Below are positions 44,183 to 57,079 of a DNA stretch of 64,000 nucleotides, piece after piece. The stretch covers positions 4,054,871 to 4,118,870 of the forward strand of contig NC_090735.1 of assembly GCF_036898095.1 (NCBI RefSeq), written 5' to 3'. The stretch is from Palaemon carinicauda (taxonomy: Eukaryota; Arthropoda; Malacostraca; Decapoda; Palaemonidae). The position numbers and the translations under genes were made by a program. The notes under the pieces were generated by a model. It was not told where the DNA came from. It saw only the letters and a list, made by a program, of their open reading frames with translations, and made no database searches. Position 1 is the first letter of the stretch, and each line of letters starts with the position of its first letter.

Positions 44183-46492
44183 CATGAGTATGGGGCAGTC
44201 ATAAGAATGACTTATGTTCTAAAGTTAAATATTAAAGGATTAATCTTTAACTTAATATTAAGTGGTATAAACAATGTGATGTTTTGAGAGTGGGCGGAAA
44301 TGAAGGAGATAGACACATACTCCGTGTAACCCGCCCGGCTGGTTACCGTAACCTTATCCATAGGCAATTTGTTTGTGACCGAGGGCACAGGGCAGAATTC
44401 TTCATAGATTGCCAGGGAGGCAGGGGGAATTCTAGTAGGAATTGCCAAGGATATAAAACTGGGACTGAGGCCACTCAGACCATAGAATTGGGAACGTAGA
44501 CGATCCCATAGGGTAACGGTTTCCAGCAACCAGCCGTGCTAAGATACACACAGCATGCTGGAAATTTGTGATATGCAAGAATACAGCATGGTTATTAATA
44601 GAACGGTAAGATAATACCTATCTATTTATGTAGTTAAACCATCTGGTTGCAATGTAGGGCTATCAGCATGAGATGATAGCTAGGAGAAGGGGTGCAAGTC
44701 GCCTTGACGCCTCCGGAAGGCTCCGGCAGACCGACGGCACGCCGGAGGCCGCTCAAGGAGAGATTCTGGCATTAGGGAAGACAAATACATAAGTCAGAAG
44801 TAATGCCAGGATGGCGGCCGCCGGCACAACGGAGGAACGCCGATGGGAGGCGGATCCGGCAGCCGAAGGTTGCCGGCTTGGTGACAGGGACAAGGAATGG
44901 CTATAGCAGAACCGGACTGCCAGCAGTGGATGCCGGCACTCCGGGGGCCGGACCGAGGGACAGACGACCGAAGCTATGAGGTATGAGGGAAGGCCATCGG
45001 CTGTACGCCGACGGGAGGCGGCAGTCCCCCGGCACACGGAGGACTGACGGCCCAGGGGGCAAGGAATGTGTCACCAAGGGTGGGAGGTGGGTATCACCGA
45101 CAGGGGAGGCGGCAAGGGACCGGCACCAGGACAGTGAAAAAGACAGAAGGAGGGATGTAGGGGTACGGACACGGACCCCAAGACATCCCACCTGAATGGG
45201 TGTACCCATGATAGAGGCTAGCCCTATCACCCAGTGGCAGGGGACGCAGGCGGCCAGGAGCCAGGGTAGCCCAAGGGAGGGCTAGGGAACACCCAAGAGG
45301 GGGGAGAACCCCTGCGGACAAAACGCATCCAGTGGCTAACCCCATAGGACACTATGAAGGGTATATGTACCAGAGCGGACTGCACACAGGGACTCAAGGT
45401 AGCCCTATCACTTCACCCTAAGGAGGAGTTGTAGGACAGGGAACAGATGGGTATAGACTAACCTAAGTATAGGCTAGGCCATACAAGAGATAGGTGGGGA
45501 GGAGAGAAGAAGAAGGGTCTTCTATAGGAGAGGCTCTGTACCAAAGCGGCCACCAAGGAAGGGAGGACGCCCCCTGCCTGTCTGAGAACGGTGCATGGGT
45601 ACCGTTTCAGCAAGGCACAGAACTAACTCCCCCAAAGCCTAACCTAGAAGCAGGGATGTTACACCCTGAACTAGGAAGGACGGAAGACGTATCGCATTGC
45701 AGGGAAGGTCAGGAAGCCTAGCCTCAGCAATAGAGGAAGGGCAGGCCGTTCCTCATTCTCGGACGCAGCCCTAAGGGGGGATCATTCCCTTAGGGAGGAC
45801 AGAGAAGCGATAAGTACTCTGGTATGAGCTGATCCCCTTACGTGGTAGGGGGAGCAAGGCAACGCAGAGGGAATGCCCTAAGGCAGGGGGTGAAGGGAGC
45901 ATATAGGGGTCCTACAATTAGGTTAGGTTAGAGAGGCACACTGTCAAACCTATCCCCTATATGGTCCCTGAAGGCGAAAACACTTGCATCACAGTAAACA
46001 GTATCATAAAATAATGCCACTATCTTCATAACTAAACCTAGGATCACTGAAATATATCATGCATGAACACTGATGATAGGCACTCTGGCCTAGGGGCTAG
46101 ACTAGCGAACTGGTATGGGGTCAGTCGATGACCAATAAAAGAGCGTCAAAACACGATATATAAAGTTCCTAGCTATGAAGACTAAATAACTAATAGTATC
46201 GATTAGTTAATGAGGCCGGTAAACGCTGTTGAGGCTAGCTAAATAAGGCATGCAAAACAACAGCGACGCCATAAAATGGCGGGTCCGGTAGTAGCACAGC
46301 TCTGCCACAAAACCTAAAATATCTTGAAAAGTAAAAGTTACTTTACGGTCAGAGCTTATTTAAACAATACTGGAACCTTGTACTCAACTTTCCAGAAGAA
46401 GGCGAGGCCGAGGGTAGAGACATGGCTAAGATGCAAGTCGATAAGATACGCACAGGGAAAAATCCGTCTAGTAAGGCAAGCTACTAAGCAAA
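44183..46492 (-). other. Long GC-rich 5' leader of copy E
   Basis: About 2.3 kb of leader contains no long meaningful frame. The part at 44690-45130 is dense in ccggc, cggcag and ggcgg words, and a block with cctaggg- and gggagg-like words follows to about 45900. It presumably holds the promoter-proximal exon and an intron ending at 44166. It matches 52988-55304 in copy F throughout. Confidence 0.55.
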
Positions 46493-46847
46493 GGATGAGG
46501 ACGGACGTGACGTCATTTAGCAATGGCGCCCATTTGTTTACGTCTCGAGTACCAAAAGTAGTCACGAACGAGATTAGCTGTGGAACGGCTCCCCAGCTAT
46601 TCTCCGCCCCTACACATCGAAGTGTTAACTCTATGTGGGGTGCAGATAGCTATGTGGCGCGTTAATACATGCGTCCCCTGTTGATATACGATGTCTTAAA
46701 GGGAAACCTTTAGGATACTCGCTCCAGAAGTTAGAATTCCGTGATAACCTGTGGTTAAATTCTCTGGGAATATTTAGTAGTTATATACCCAAGGAAGCTA
46801 TCAAAAAGGAACCTTCCATCAGGACGCCATGGCTTGAGCCCAAAAAA
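46493..46847. repeat. Right terminal inverted repeat, copy E
   Basis: Inverted relative to 38002-38391. It contains the CRE-like site at 46508-46515 and ends gccatggcttgagcccaaaaaa. 46848-46930 is an 83-bp A/T-rich spacer before copy F with nothing recognisable. Confidence 0.92.
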
Positions 46848-46930
46848 CTATGTTTTCCATTTGATAAATAAAAATATTAAAGAAACTGAATCTAATGTAT
46901 CATTAGTAGAGAACTTGCTTCCTAAACTTC

Positions 46931-47321
46931 AAAAACGGACTTTGAGCGAAGCGAAAAATCTATTTTTGGGTGAGATAGCCATGGCGTCCTGATGGAAGGT
47001 TCCTTTTTGGTAGCTTCCTTGGGTATATAACTACTAAGATATTCCCAGAGAATTTAACCACAGGTTATCACAGAATTCTAACTTCTGGAGCGAGTATCCT
47101 AAAGGTTTCCCCTTAAGACATCGTATATCAACAGGGGACGCATGTATTAACGCGCCACATAGCTATCTGCACCTCATACAGAGTTAACACTTCGATATGG
47201 AGGGACAGAGAATAGCTGGGGAGCTGTTCCACAGCTAATCCCTTCCGTGGCTACTTTTGGTACTCGAGACGTAAACAAACGGGCGCCACCGCTAGATGAC
47301 GTCACGTCCGTCCTCATCCTG
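46931..47321. repeat. Left terminal inverted repeat, copy F
   Basis: Matches 38002-38391 of E and is inverted relative to 55305-55658. The CRE-like TGACGTCA is at 47297-47304. Confidence 0.92.
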
Positions 47322-47394
47322 AAGTCAGTTGCTTGCCGATCACCATGATACAGCAGCGCAGGGTGGGACCTGACAAACTGAATGAAGTAGCAGG

Positions 47395-47494
47395 GAGGGT
47401 CCATCAGGACGCCATGGCTATCTCACCCAAAAATAGATTTTTCGCTTCGCTCAAAATCCGTTTTTTGGGCTCAAGCCATGGCGTCCTGATGGAA
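47395..47494. repeat. Internal complementary region, copy F
   Basis: The same arrangement as in copy E, with the T-run joint at 47461-47466. Confidence 0.92.
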
Positions 47495-48322
47495 GAGTAC
47501 CAGAGAATCAATGTATCGTGGTAGATTTTCCCCTTGTGGTGGAAGTGCCTAGGGCTTTGACAGGATAAGCATAGTAACCTCAATAAGAGAACCGATGGGA
47601 AGAAACTTCCTGCCCCCCCTGGCAGCGAAGTCCCAACGGACCATGCCGAAGATCAAAGTGGTCATCGAAGGGCTACTCACCTTGCTGGGAGAACATGAAG
47701 AACTCGGAGACAAGACTGAATGGTTGGTATTCATATAGAAACATTCACAAAGGCAGACAAGTGGGGGTTAGACACTGTATGTGAATAGAGTCGTCTGGTC
47801 TCTAAGGTATGATGTAAGTAAGTATTCGAGTAGGAATATTACATTGCAGAAGTGAGTATATGATAAGGGTTGAACCCTTAGTCATCTTCATCGACATAAA
47901 AGGAAGGGGATAATAAAACTATGACAGTCATGTATTTCATAGTATAAGTAGGAGCGGATTGAGACGCACAAGTAATAAAATAGAAATTTTATTTCACCAT
48001 TGCAGAACATGTTAAGGAAATGCAATAAAATTGTAAAGGTTATTTACAATAAATTATAATGTACATAGTCATGAAAGACTTGCTCTTGAATCTGAAATGG
48101 AATTTCAAACTATTAGTAGGCACTCGTTCCAAAGGAACGTCAGTCTATTAAAATAAAACACATCATGCTCTAGGCATGCGGCACTCATGTGACGACTATG
48201 ACATTTCACCTGGGAGAAGAACAGTCTATGAAAAAGCACTAAGTGTTTTTTAAAAGCACTACGTATCACGCGAGGGTCAACATAGGCACCCGAGGAGTTA
48301 GAGTCCCAAGTAATTCACTGTT

Positions 48323-49400
48323 CTATGCAGAGTTAGGTGCAGGTTTCATAACACTACCTGCGGCTACCACAATTGTTTGACTTCGTGCACTTGTTTCGCA
48401 TAATGTTTGAAGAAAACACACGAGGATTTCCAGCCTGTGAAACTCTTAAGACTTTCGAAATCCATACTCTGAAAGAAATTCAGAGACGATGCAACTTTTC
48501 TAGGATCGTGACCGGCGGGTGAACAGTCAGGATCCGCTCTGCGAATGAAGTAGGTGATTTTCGCTCTTAGTTGTTACAGTGACAGGTCGCTGTCTGAAGT
48601 TTCTCCTTTTAGCAGTTGGCCTCCACCAAAGTCCGAAGTTCTATGAAGATAGACCTTGAGGCTCTCTACTGGACATAGAGAGGCATCTTCTTTCAGGGGG
48701 CATATTCTCCAAGGGCCCCATCTTTTGGTGGGTAATTCGTTTTTGGCGAGAAACGTCGGATCCGGGAAGAGGGTAAGGTCACCTGAATCTGTAAACAGGA
48801 TGTGGCCCTCGTCCCTTGATAATGCCACTATTTCGCTGACTCGGGCTCCTGAAGCAAGAGCAAAGAGAAAGAAAACTTTCTGAGTCAGATCCTTGAGAGG
48901 ACATGAATCATTGTCCAAGTTGGAGGTATACATTAGTGGTCTAGTCAAGGCCGATTTGCAAGGAGAAATCGTGTTGGCTGCCAAGCCCTGTCCGTGAAGG
49001 TGAATAAAGAAGGACATGCAAAAATCAATGGTGATTTCCGTAGGATTTTTGCCTTGACGAATGAGACCCATTTTCTCCAGGATGATTCGTACTGCCGTCG
49101 TGTGGATTCGGTCTTGTATTCCTCGGGGAAGTCTAGACTTTTCTTCAAAATCCCAAACCTTTTCTTCGCGGCTAGGGAGAGAAAATCATGAGATGAAGGT
49201 CCTTGATTTTCGATGATGAAGCGAAGACAGTCGACTTCTGTACTTGCTGGGAGAGTACTGGGCCCGGGAGAGGGATCAGCGTGGGCTGCAGCTCTAGGAT
49301 CAGGGGGTACCAATTGCTCCGGGGCCACTTGGGAGCCACTAGGGCCGCTGTCCCTTTGAAGGTTCTCAGCTTTATAGAGGACTTTCAGCAGAAGGTTGGT
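48323..49400 (-). pseudogene. Tyrosine recombinase of copy F (multiply broken)
   Basis: The frame shifts near 49050 (a T-run one base shorter than in E). About 40 codons between ALTRPLMY and SNLDNDS are deleted in frame. A TAA at 48574-48576 ends the frame after SDLSL. Box I (SGARVSEIVALSRDEG) is intact, and the His-x-x-Arg and Tyr region follows after the stop, ending at the TAG at 48323-48325. Upstream, an indel near 49370 fuses the RNase H-side frame to the YR frame. Confidence 0.8.
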
Positions 49401-51124
49401 GGGAGGGAACAGGTAGATCTTGGACCATCTGTTCCAGTCCAGTGACATGGCGACCACTGCCTCTGCCTTGGGGTCCTCGGACGGGGCTACATATCGAGGA
49501 AGTTGATTATTGTCGCTCGTTGCGAAGAGATCGGTCTGAAGTTCTGGGACTTGGTGAGAGATGAAGGAGAATGATCTTGCGTCTAGAGACCATTCCGACT
49601 CTATCCGACTTGTCCGGGATAGAGCGTCCGCCGTCACGTTGCGGGATCCTTGTAGGTGAACTGCAGACAGGTGCCATTTCTTCTTCTCTGCCAGACGGAA
49701 GATTGTCAGAAGCACCTGATTATCTGGGGCGATCTTGAGCCTTGGCGATTGAGACATCAAACTACCACCAAGTTGTCTAGGGATAGACGACTATGGATCG
49801 AGGGAGGCGGGGAGAGTTTCTTCAGTGTTAGAAGGACCGCCGTGGCCTCCAAGATGTTGATGTGAAACGTCTTGAATAGGGGAGACCATGTGCCTTGAGC
49901 CTATTTTTGGTGGGAGTGACCTCCCCAACTCTCCAGCGAAGCATCCGTGTGGATGTTGAGTGATGGAGGTGGGTGTTAAAGAGGAATGGACCTTTTCAGG
50001 GCCTTTGCTTCCGACTACGGCTTGAGGAACAGCCGAAGTCTGTTTGGGAGCCGTCTCTTGAGGTCTCTTCGAGCGATGGATGCGGAACGTCTCCAGACTC
50101 CCGCGGCATCCTTTAGCTGTGCACGTAGCACTGGGTTTGTCACTGAGGCGAACTGTAGAGAGCCTAGAACTCGTTCCTGCTGACGTCTTGACATCCATTT
50201 GGATTTCAGCAGTCGCTTGACAGACCCTGATATTTCCTTCCTTTTCTTCTGGGGGATGGAAAGGCGGTGTGACTGAAGGTTCCACTGGGTTCTTAGACAT
50301 TGGAACCTTTGAGCTGGAGAGAGGCGAGATTTCTTCGCGTTTATCTTGAATCCCAGGTGTTCTAGGAACTGGGTGACTTTGTTGCAGGATTTTAAACAAT
50401 CCTCGGGCGATGGAGCCCAAGCTAGCCAGTCGTCGAGGTAGGCCATCACCTGGACGTCTCGGAGGCGCAGCTGTTAAACAATGGCATCTGCCAGCTTTGT
50501 GAAGATCCGAGGGGCCACTTTGAGGCCGAAGGGCATGGCCCTGAAGGCGTAGCTTTTCCTTTTGGAGTCGAAATCCTAGGTAGGAGGAAGCGTGGTGGTT
50601 CATTGGAATGTACCAATAGGCATCTGCCAGGTCTATGGAGACTGTGTAGGAACCCTGAGGCAGAGGGGTCCTTATCTGATGAAGAGTCAGCATCTTGAAC
50701 TTGTTCGCTATGAACTTGTTGAGGGGGGATAAGTCTAGAATGACTCTGAGCTTGTCTGAGTCCTTCTTGGGGACGTAAAACAGTCTCCCTTGGAACCTGG
50801 TTGACTTTACCCTCCTAATCACCTTCTTGTTCAAGAGATCCAGGACATATTCTTCCAGAAGGGGGGGGGGGAGATTGTTGGAAGAATTGCTGGAAGGTTG
50901 GGGGTGGTTGAGTCCAACTCCAGCCTAGACCCTTGTCGACGATGCTGTGTCCAGGGATCGAAGGTCCGACGATCCTGGAATTGGCGGAGTCTTCCTCCCA
51001 CTGGAAGCACTTCATTGCTTCTGGTGTCCCGAGGGTGTACCTCGGCCGCTAGCTCCCTTTCCTCCTCTGCCTCTGGAGGGACGGCGAGATGCGTCTCTTG
51101 CCTGCACCTCTGCTTGAGCCTCAA
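49190..51124 (-). pseudogene. RT-RNase H polyprotein of copy F (multiply broken)
   Basis: The N-terminus (ETHLAVPPEAEEE) and RT fingers lie in different frames, with a shift within the G-run near 50865-50875. RT is readable to FRLQKEK, where an extra base near 50565 shifts the frame. A TAA at 50474-50476 precedes the YLDD box (YLDDWLAWAPS in 50015-50449). A TAG ends the frame at LKP near 50027. The RNase H and C-terminal domain continue beyond in other frames (ADALSRTS, TDLFATSDNN, YLFPPTNLLLKVL). Confidence 0.8.
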
Positions 51125-51330
51125 CCTTTGGGACGAAAGGTAGTCGTCTGTTGCTCAAAGGCAGGGGTGAAAACCGGTGATTGGGGCAAGACCGGTTGGG
51201 TGACCAGCTGAAAGGTCTGTTGTGGCTGAGCAGCCATTTGGGGAGTAGCGGGTCCCGGAAACTGCCGTCTCTGTTGACGTTGTTGGGGTTTCGGCTTGGA
51301 GGATCTCCTCTTAGGTTGAGGGCCGTTGTC

Positions 51331-52970
51331 CTAAGAGGATTTCCTTTTCTTCGACATGCCCCACTTGTGAAGAAGGTTCCTGTTCTCCGTGGAGGCCTTG
51401 TCGGGAATCTCTTTCACTAGACCAGAGGGAAAGAGGTGCTTACCCCAGATGTTGGAGGAAATCAGCCTCCGGGGTTCGTGTCTCACTGTGGCACTTGAGA
51501 ACACGAATTCACGACAGGCTCTCCGAGCCTTCATGAAGCTGTGTAAGTCCTTGACTACAGTCGCCAGATGCGTCTTGGCGAGCACCATGTAGTGGTCGGG
51601 GACTCTAGTGTCACCGGCCATGACGTCAAGCTGGACCTGGAGGGACAGGGATGCGGCAAGTCTTTCTTTCGTATCTTGTTCCCGACGAAGGAGGTGGTTA
51701 TTAAGTTTCGGGAGGTCTCCGTTAAACTGACATCTAGCAACGTCAGGATCTAGTTTTCCCACCACGAAGGTATGTTGGACCTCCTTCCAGTGTCGAGCAT
51801 CGGGGGGAGTGACCAGGGAGAAGGGTCTGCACTCCTCCAGTGCAGGGAAAGGTTTCCCTTCTTCCACTGCCCTGTGTATCGCTGCGAAGGCCTTTTCCAC
51901 GAAGGGGAGGATCGCATCATCAGGTGCGACGTAGGTAGGGTGCTTCTTGCTCAATGCCGGAAGCCTTGAGCAGGTAAAACCCCTACCTATAAGGGTGTTG
52001 GCCATCATAGCCTGGGCCTTCGGAAGATCGAACACTATCACCTCCTTAGGTTCGGTCTCTTCTTCAGAGGCAGGTTTGGATCGAAGCCGGACGTAACAGT
52101 CCGGGTAGGCCTCAAAACTTGGGAAGAATTCCACTTCTTCCAGGACAACCGAGCCGACCTTCTCACTGATGAAGATCCTGCCCGTTGCAATCGGCATATG
52201 CTCGGCATACCTCCAGGGGTTGGCGTGCGAGCATGCAGGGAGGTCCTTAACCGAATTCCTTTTCGGCTCCTTGGAACTTCCCATGGTCCTGATGTATTCG
52301 TGTGTCTCACCGAGTTTCTTGTCCATGATGGCTTCGAGCGTCCGAAACATCTCCTGGGCGTTGGTTGGGATGGGGTCCGGGGTGGCGGAGGTAGACGGGA
52401 GTGATACTTCCGTCGGTGTAGGAGTTGGGGTGGTGGTGGAAGGCGGAGCGACCTCTTGCTCCGACCCAGCGTAATCCACTTGGTCCTACTCATAGTCCAA
52501 TTCCTCGGCCATGAGGTTCCTCTCCGTTGTCTCCGACACTTCCGACATACATTCCGCGTTGTCGGTATCCAGGCGACACTCGTGCATAGACTGAGCCATG
52601 ACAACATCGGGTTCCACCGTGATCTGGACGGTGGGGATCTGATCCTTGGGGACCACAGAGTCTGGGGATGCCTTTGGGAACAGTAAGGCCCTCAAGTCTT
52701 CGGTAGCAAGGTACGGTCCAGTGGCGTTCTTCTGGAAGCCACGCACCCATTTGCGTAGCTTCTCTCGAGAAGCGTCCCTAACCTCCGCTGAGGGAGGGTT
52801 ATTGAACGCCTCAACCAGGCGTTCCTGGTAGACCGTACAGTTCAGTGGGTCCCAGACTTCAGATCACCTTTTTTGTTTGCACAAGGGGCGTGAGTCCTAC
52901 ACGTCGTGTGCCCATAAAAGTGCGGGCGCTTCACTCCACAGAAGCCATGGTCGTACTTCACGTACTCCTC
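51331..52970 (-). pseudogene. Gag of copy F (two stops and a frameshift)
   Basis: Homologous to the open Gag of copy E over its length. A TAG at 52486-52488 interrupts after AEELDYE, a second TAG at 51331-51333 ends the frame after KKRKSS before the basic tail, and one missing base near 52857 shifts the Cys-rich start. The region begins behind the same splice-acceptor-like sequence as E. Confidence 0.83.
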
Positions 52971-52987
52971 CTGTAAGAGAAAGAGGA
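52971..52987 (-). other. Putative 3' splice site before Gag of copy F
   Basis: The minus strand reads cctctttctcttacag followed by GAGGAGTACGTG, conserved with copy E although the Gag frame behind it is broken. Confidence 0.5.
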
Positions 52988-55304
52988 CATGAGTACGGGG
53001 GAGTCATAAGGATGACTTCTATTTTAAGGTTAAGTATTAAGTGATTAATCTTTAACCTAATATTCAGTGGTAGAAATACTGTGACGTTCAGAGAGTGGGC
53101 GGAAAAGAAGGAGATAGACACATCCTCCGTGTAACCCGCCCGGCCGGTTACCGTAACCTTATCCGTAGGCAATTTGTTGTGACCGAGGACACAGGGCAGA
53201 ATTCCACATAGCATGCCGTGTAGGCAGTGGGAATTTCTAGAGGGATTGCCAAGGATATAGAACTGGGGCTGAGGCCACTCAGACCCAAGGATATGGAACG
53301 TAGAAGATTTCATAGGGTAACGGTTTCCGGCAACCGGCCGTGCTAAGATACACGCAACATGCTGGAAATCTGTGATATGCAAGAAGACAGCATGGTTACT
53401 AATGGAACGGTAAGGCAATACCTATCCATTATGTAATCAAACCATCTGGTTGCGATGTAGGGTTATCAACATCAGATGATAGCTAGTAGAAGGGGGTGCA
53501 AGTCGCCTTGACGCCTCCGGAAGGTTCCGGCAGACCTCCGGCACGCCGGAGGCCGCTCCAGCAGAGTTTCTGGCATTAAGGAAGACAATATAGAAGTCAA
53601 GAGTAATACCAGGGTGGCGGCCGCCGGCACAGTGGCAGCACGCCGGCGGGGAGCGGCGGCTCCGGCAGCCGGAGGTTGCCGGATTGGTGACAGGAACAAG
53701 GATGGTTATAGCAGAACCGGACTGCCGGCAGCGGATGCCGGGACTCCGGGGGCCGGCCGGCGGGCGGACGGCCAAGCTATGAGGGAGGGGGAGAGCCATC
53801 AGCTGGAAGCCGGCGGCAGGCGGCAGTCCCCCGGCACACGGAGGACTGGCGGCCATGGGGTATGGGGAGAGTCACCAAGGTAGGAGGTGGGTATCGCCGA
53901 CAGTGGAGGCGGCAAGGGACCGGCACCCGGATAGTGAAAGAGACAGAGGGAGGGATGTAAGAAGTCCAGCCATGGATTCCCAGACATCCCCCCCTGAGAG
54001 GGTGTACCCATGATAGAGGCTGGCTCTATCACCCAGAAGCAGGGGCCGCAGAGGACCGGGAGCTAGGGTAGCCCAAGGGAGGGCTAGGGGACACCCAAAG
54101 AGGGGGAGACCCCTGTATACAGAACACATCCAGTGGCTAACCCCATAGGACACTATGAAGGGTATATGTACCAGAGCGGACTGCACACAGAAGCTCAAGG
54201 TAGCCCTATCACTCCACCCTAAGGAGGAGTTGTAGGACAGGGGACAGATGGGTATAGACAAACCTAAGTATAGGCTAGGCTATACAAGCGATAGGTGGGG
54301 AGGGGAGAAGAGAAGAGTCTTCCATGAAAGGGGTTCTGTACCAGGGCGGCCACTAAGGAAGGGAGGACACTCCCTAACCTAAGGTAAGGCAGCCTGACTG
54401 AAACGGTGCATGGGTACAGTTTCAGCAAGGAACAGAATTACCCTTCCAAAACCTAACCTAGAGCAGGGCTGAACGCCCTGAACTAGGAAGGATAGAAGAC
54501 ATATCGCTATCGCAGGACAGTCGTAGACTTAGTCCTAGCCATAGAGGAAGGGCTAGCCGTTCCTCACTCTCAGGCGCAACCCTAAGGGGGGTTCATTCCC
54601 TGAGGGAGGACTGAGAGGCGATAATATACTCTGGTAGGAGCTTGATCCCTTTACATGGTAAGGGAAGCAGGGCTACGCAGAGGGAATGCCAAGGGCAGGG
54701 GGATGAAGGAAGCATATAGGGGTCCTACATGTAGGTTAGGTTAGGAAGGTACACTAACTAACCTATCCCCTATATGGTCCCTGAAGGCGAAAACACTTGC
54801 ATCACAGTCAATAGTATTGTAAAATAATGCCACTATCTTGATAACTTAGCCTAGGATCACTAATAAAATCATGCATGAACACTGATATATAGGCACTCTG
54901 GCCTGGGGGCTATAGTAGCCAACTGGTATGAGGTCAATCGATGACCGATAAAAAGCGTCAAAACACGATATAAAAGTTCCTAGCTATGAAGACTAAATAA
55001 ACTAATGTTATCAATTAGTAAATGAGGCCGGAAGCGTTGTTGTGGCTAACTAAATAAGGCATGCAGAACAACAACGACGCCATAAAATGGCGTGTCCGGT
55101 AGAGGCACAGCTCTGCCACAAAACAACAATTATCTCGGAAAGTAATATTTACTTTACGGTCAGAGCTTAACTAAACAATACTGGAACCTTGTACTCAACT
55201 TTCCAGAAGAAGGCGAGGCCGAAGGTAGCGACATAATAAAGATGCAAAGCGATAAGTATAGCACAGGGAAAATCCGTCTAAGTAGGGCAAGCTACTGTAC
55301 AAAG
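52988..55304 (-). other. Long GC-rich 5' leader of copy F
   Basis: Collinear with the leader of E. The ccggc/ggcgg-rich part lies at about 53510-53860. No long meaningful frame is present. Confidence 0.55.
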
Positions 55305-55658
55305 GATGGGGACGGACGTGGCGTCATCTAGCGGTGGCGCCCGTTTGTTTACGTCTCGAGTACCAAAAGTAGCCACGGAAGGGATTAGCTGTGGAACAGC
55401 TCCCCAGCTATTCTCTGTCCCTCCATATCGAAGTGTTAACTCTGTATGAGGTGCAGATAGCTATGTGGCGCGTTAATACATGCGTCCCCTGTTGATATAC
55501 GATGTCTTAAGGGGAAACCTTTAGGATACTCGCTCCAGAAGTTAGAATTCTGTGATAACCTGTGGTTAAATTCTCTGGGAATATCTTAGTAGTTATATAC
55601 CCAAGGAAGCTACCAAAAAGGAACCTTCCATCAGGACGCCATGGCTTGAGCCCAAAAA
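55305..55658. repeat. Right terminal inverted repeat, copy F
   Basis: Inverted relative to 46931-47321. The CRE-like site is mutated here (tggcgtca, 55319-55326). Confidence 0.92.
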
Positions 55659-56187
55659 CAACATTTAGATAAAATCCATGGCGGGAAGTTTCTGTAATCT
55701 TCTTATCAAAGAAAAATGTCTCAGTACCAGAGAACATGCTATGTATCTAACACTTTTCTTTATCTATATGTCGATGAGAATCAGCATTATGACATAATAT
55801 GAGGCACATAAAATCCAAACAATGTTCAACAATACCATAAAAACCCTTGGCTATTTGCTTACGACTAGCTGTACTCACCTACATTCGTAATTACAAGAAG
55901 TTGGCTGATAATCTGCAATTTCAATCATCTCATTAGTTATGTCCTTTTGTATCACTATTTTCATTTTTAACACATCCATTACCTTAGTGAATTTTCAGTC
56001 TTTCACTGCGTCTATTATCAAATATATCCTTAAACTTAATTCTCATGTTTTTAGTCTGTTATTTTACTACCATGTCTCTTCCTTTAGTAGACCTATTTTT
56101 CTATTTTGTAATGGAATAAATGAGTGTAGTATAATGCTGTTTGGAAACTGACAGAAATAGATCCCTATCACTAAAAGGTTGGCCATT
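55659..56187. other. A/T-rich flank of copy F
   Basis: I see nothing supportable here. Confidence 0.5.
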
Positions 56188-56745
56188 TACAAGGTTGTTA
56201 TTATTGTAGATTGCCTGACCTTTCCGGCCAGAGAGGGGCTCTTACTTTTCTGCAACCCATAATAGTTACAAGGTAAAGGTATAGACTTAACAGTTCCTCT
56301 TTTACTTAAACCAGATGTCTCTGTCACTCACTGTCCAAAGAGAAAGGCAATCCCTTTGGCTGATGTGTTTGACAATAAGCAGAGTAATGAGAAATTCTAT
56401 TATCCTCAATCCTGTTTTCTTGAGGCTATCCTAACTAGTTTAGCTTTTTGGTGTCATGAAATTAAAACTCTTTTTATAGAAATTGATACTTATGGAGTAG
56501 ACCCAGATGGCATTTTTCCTTTGTATTTTATAAAGACAGCTGATTTCTTAGCTCATAAGTTGTCTGTTATCTTCAAAAAGTCAGCAAGAGGAGAGAGGAG
56601 ATTCCTTTTGCACTTGTTACAGAATTGGTAATTTTACTCCATTACGTAAATGTGTTTGTGATAGCTCTAGCCCTACTGATTACCACCCAATTTCTATAAC
56701 TCCTATATCATATTGTTTTGGAGTGTCTTTAATAGACGGCATTGC
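56188..56745 (+). pseudogene. LINE RT fragment (frameshifted)
   Basis: A frame including 56356-56631 reads IPLADVFDNKQSNEKF, LEAILTSLAFWCHEIKTL, then YGVDPDGIFPLYFIKTADFL. After a shift near 56600 it reads GNFTPLRKCVC and SSPTDYHPISITPI. The pattern pro-x-GIFP..FIK...LA.KLS followed by TPL.K......DYRPIS is the N-terminal RT region of Jockey/CR1-like LINEs. Both ends are missing. Confidence 0.75.
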
Positions 56746-57079
56746 CATTTTGTCAGCTGATTTCAAGTTTTAGCAGACACTTTTAAAGCTTCATACCATT
56801 TTCCAGTATTTAGTTGATTATTAAATCTTCATATTTCCTAAGACATTATTAGAAATACTTGGTATCGTTACTAAATGTTTCAATAACAGGATTACTAGTA
56901 CTGTATCATTCGGTAACGTATCGAAAGGAAATCACTCTATTTGCCAGCTCGCCTTCTGTCAAAAATATGACGTCACCAGACATATGACATGAATTTGACA
57001 AAGAATAACTTGCAAAATGTGTAAAAACCCTTTTCTGTGTTTCTTGCAAGAAATAAAAGAAAATACTAGCTTACCAAAA

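Larger units (their letters stand above)
38002..46847 (-). mobile_element. DIRS-like YR retrotransposon copy E
   Basis: This complete 8.8-kb element belongs to a second family, with about 350-390-bp TIRs, an ICR, and YR, RT-RNase H and Gag genes on the minus strand. A long GC-rich leader follows. Gag is open. RT-RNase H has a TAA and a frameshift, and YR has a 2-base frameshift. A-runs of six lie at both edges (38002-38007 and 46842-46847). Confidence 0.92.
46931..55658 (-). mobile_element. DIRS-like YR retrotransposon copy F
   Basis: This 8.7-kb sister of copy E has the same order, orientation and TIR/ICR structure, with A-runs of five at both edges (46931-46935 and 55654-55658). It differs by its own lesions in every gene, including an in-frame deletion of about 120 bp in YR. 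The flanks of E and F are unrelated, so these are two insertions and not a duplicated block. Confidence 0.92.

Noticed and set aside
42749..44287. Plus-strand frames opposite Gag of copy E
   Set aside because: They are antisense shadows of the open Gag frame.
38002..55658. Tandem duplication of one 8.8-kb block
   Set aside because: Outer flanks of E and F do not match, each copy has its own termini, and the spacer is unrelated to either flank.
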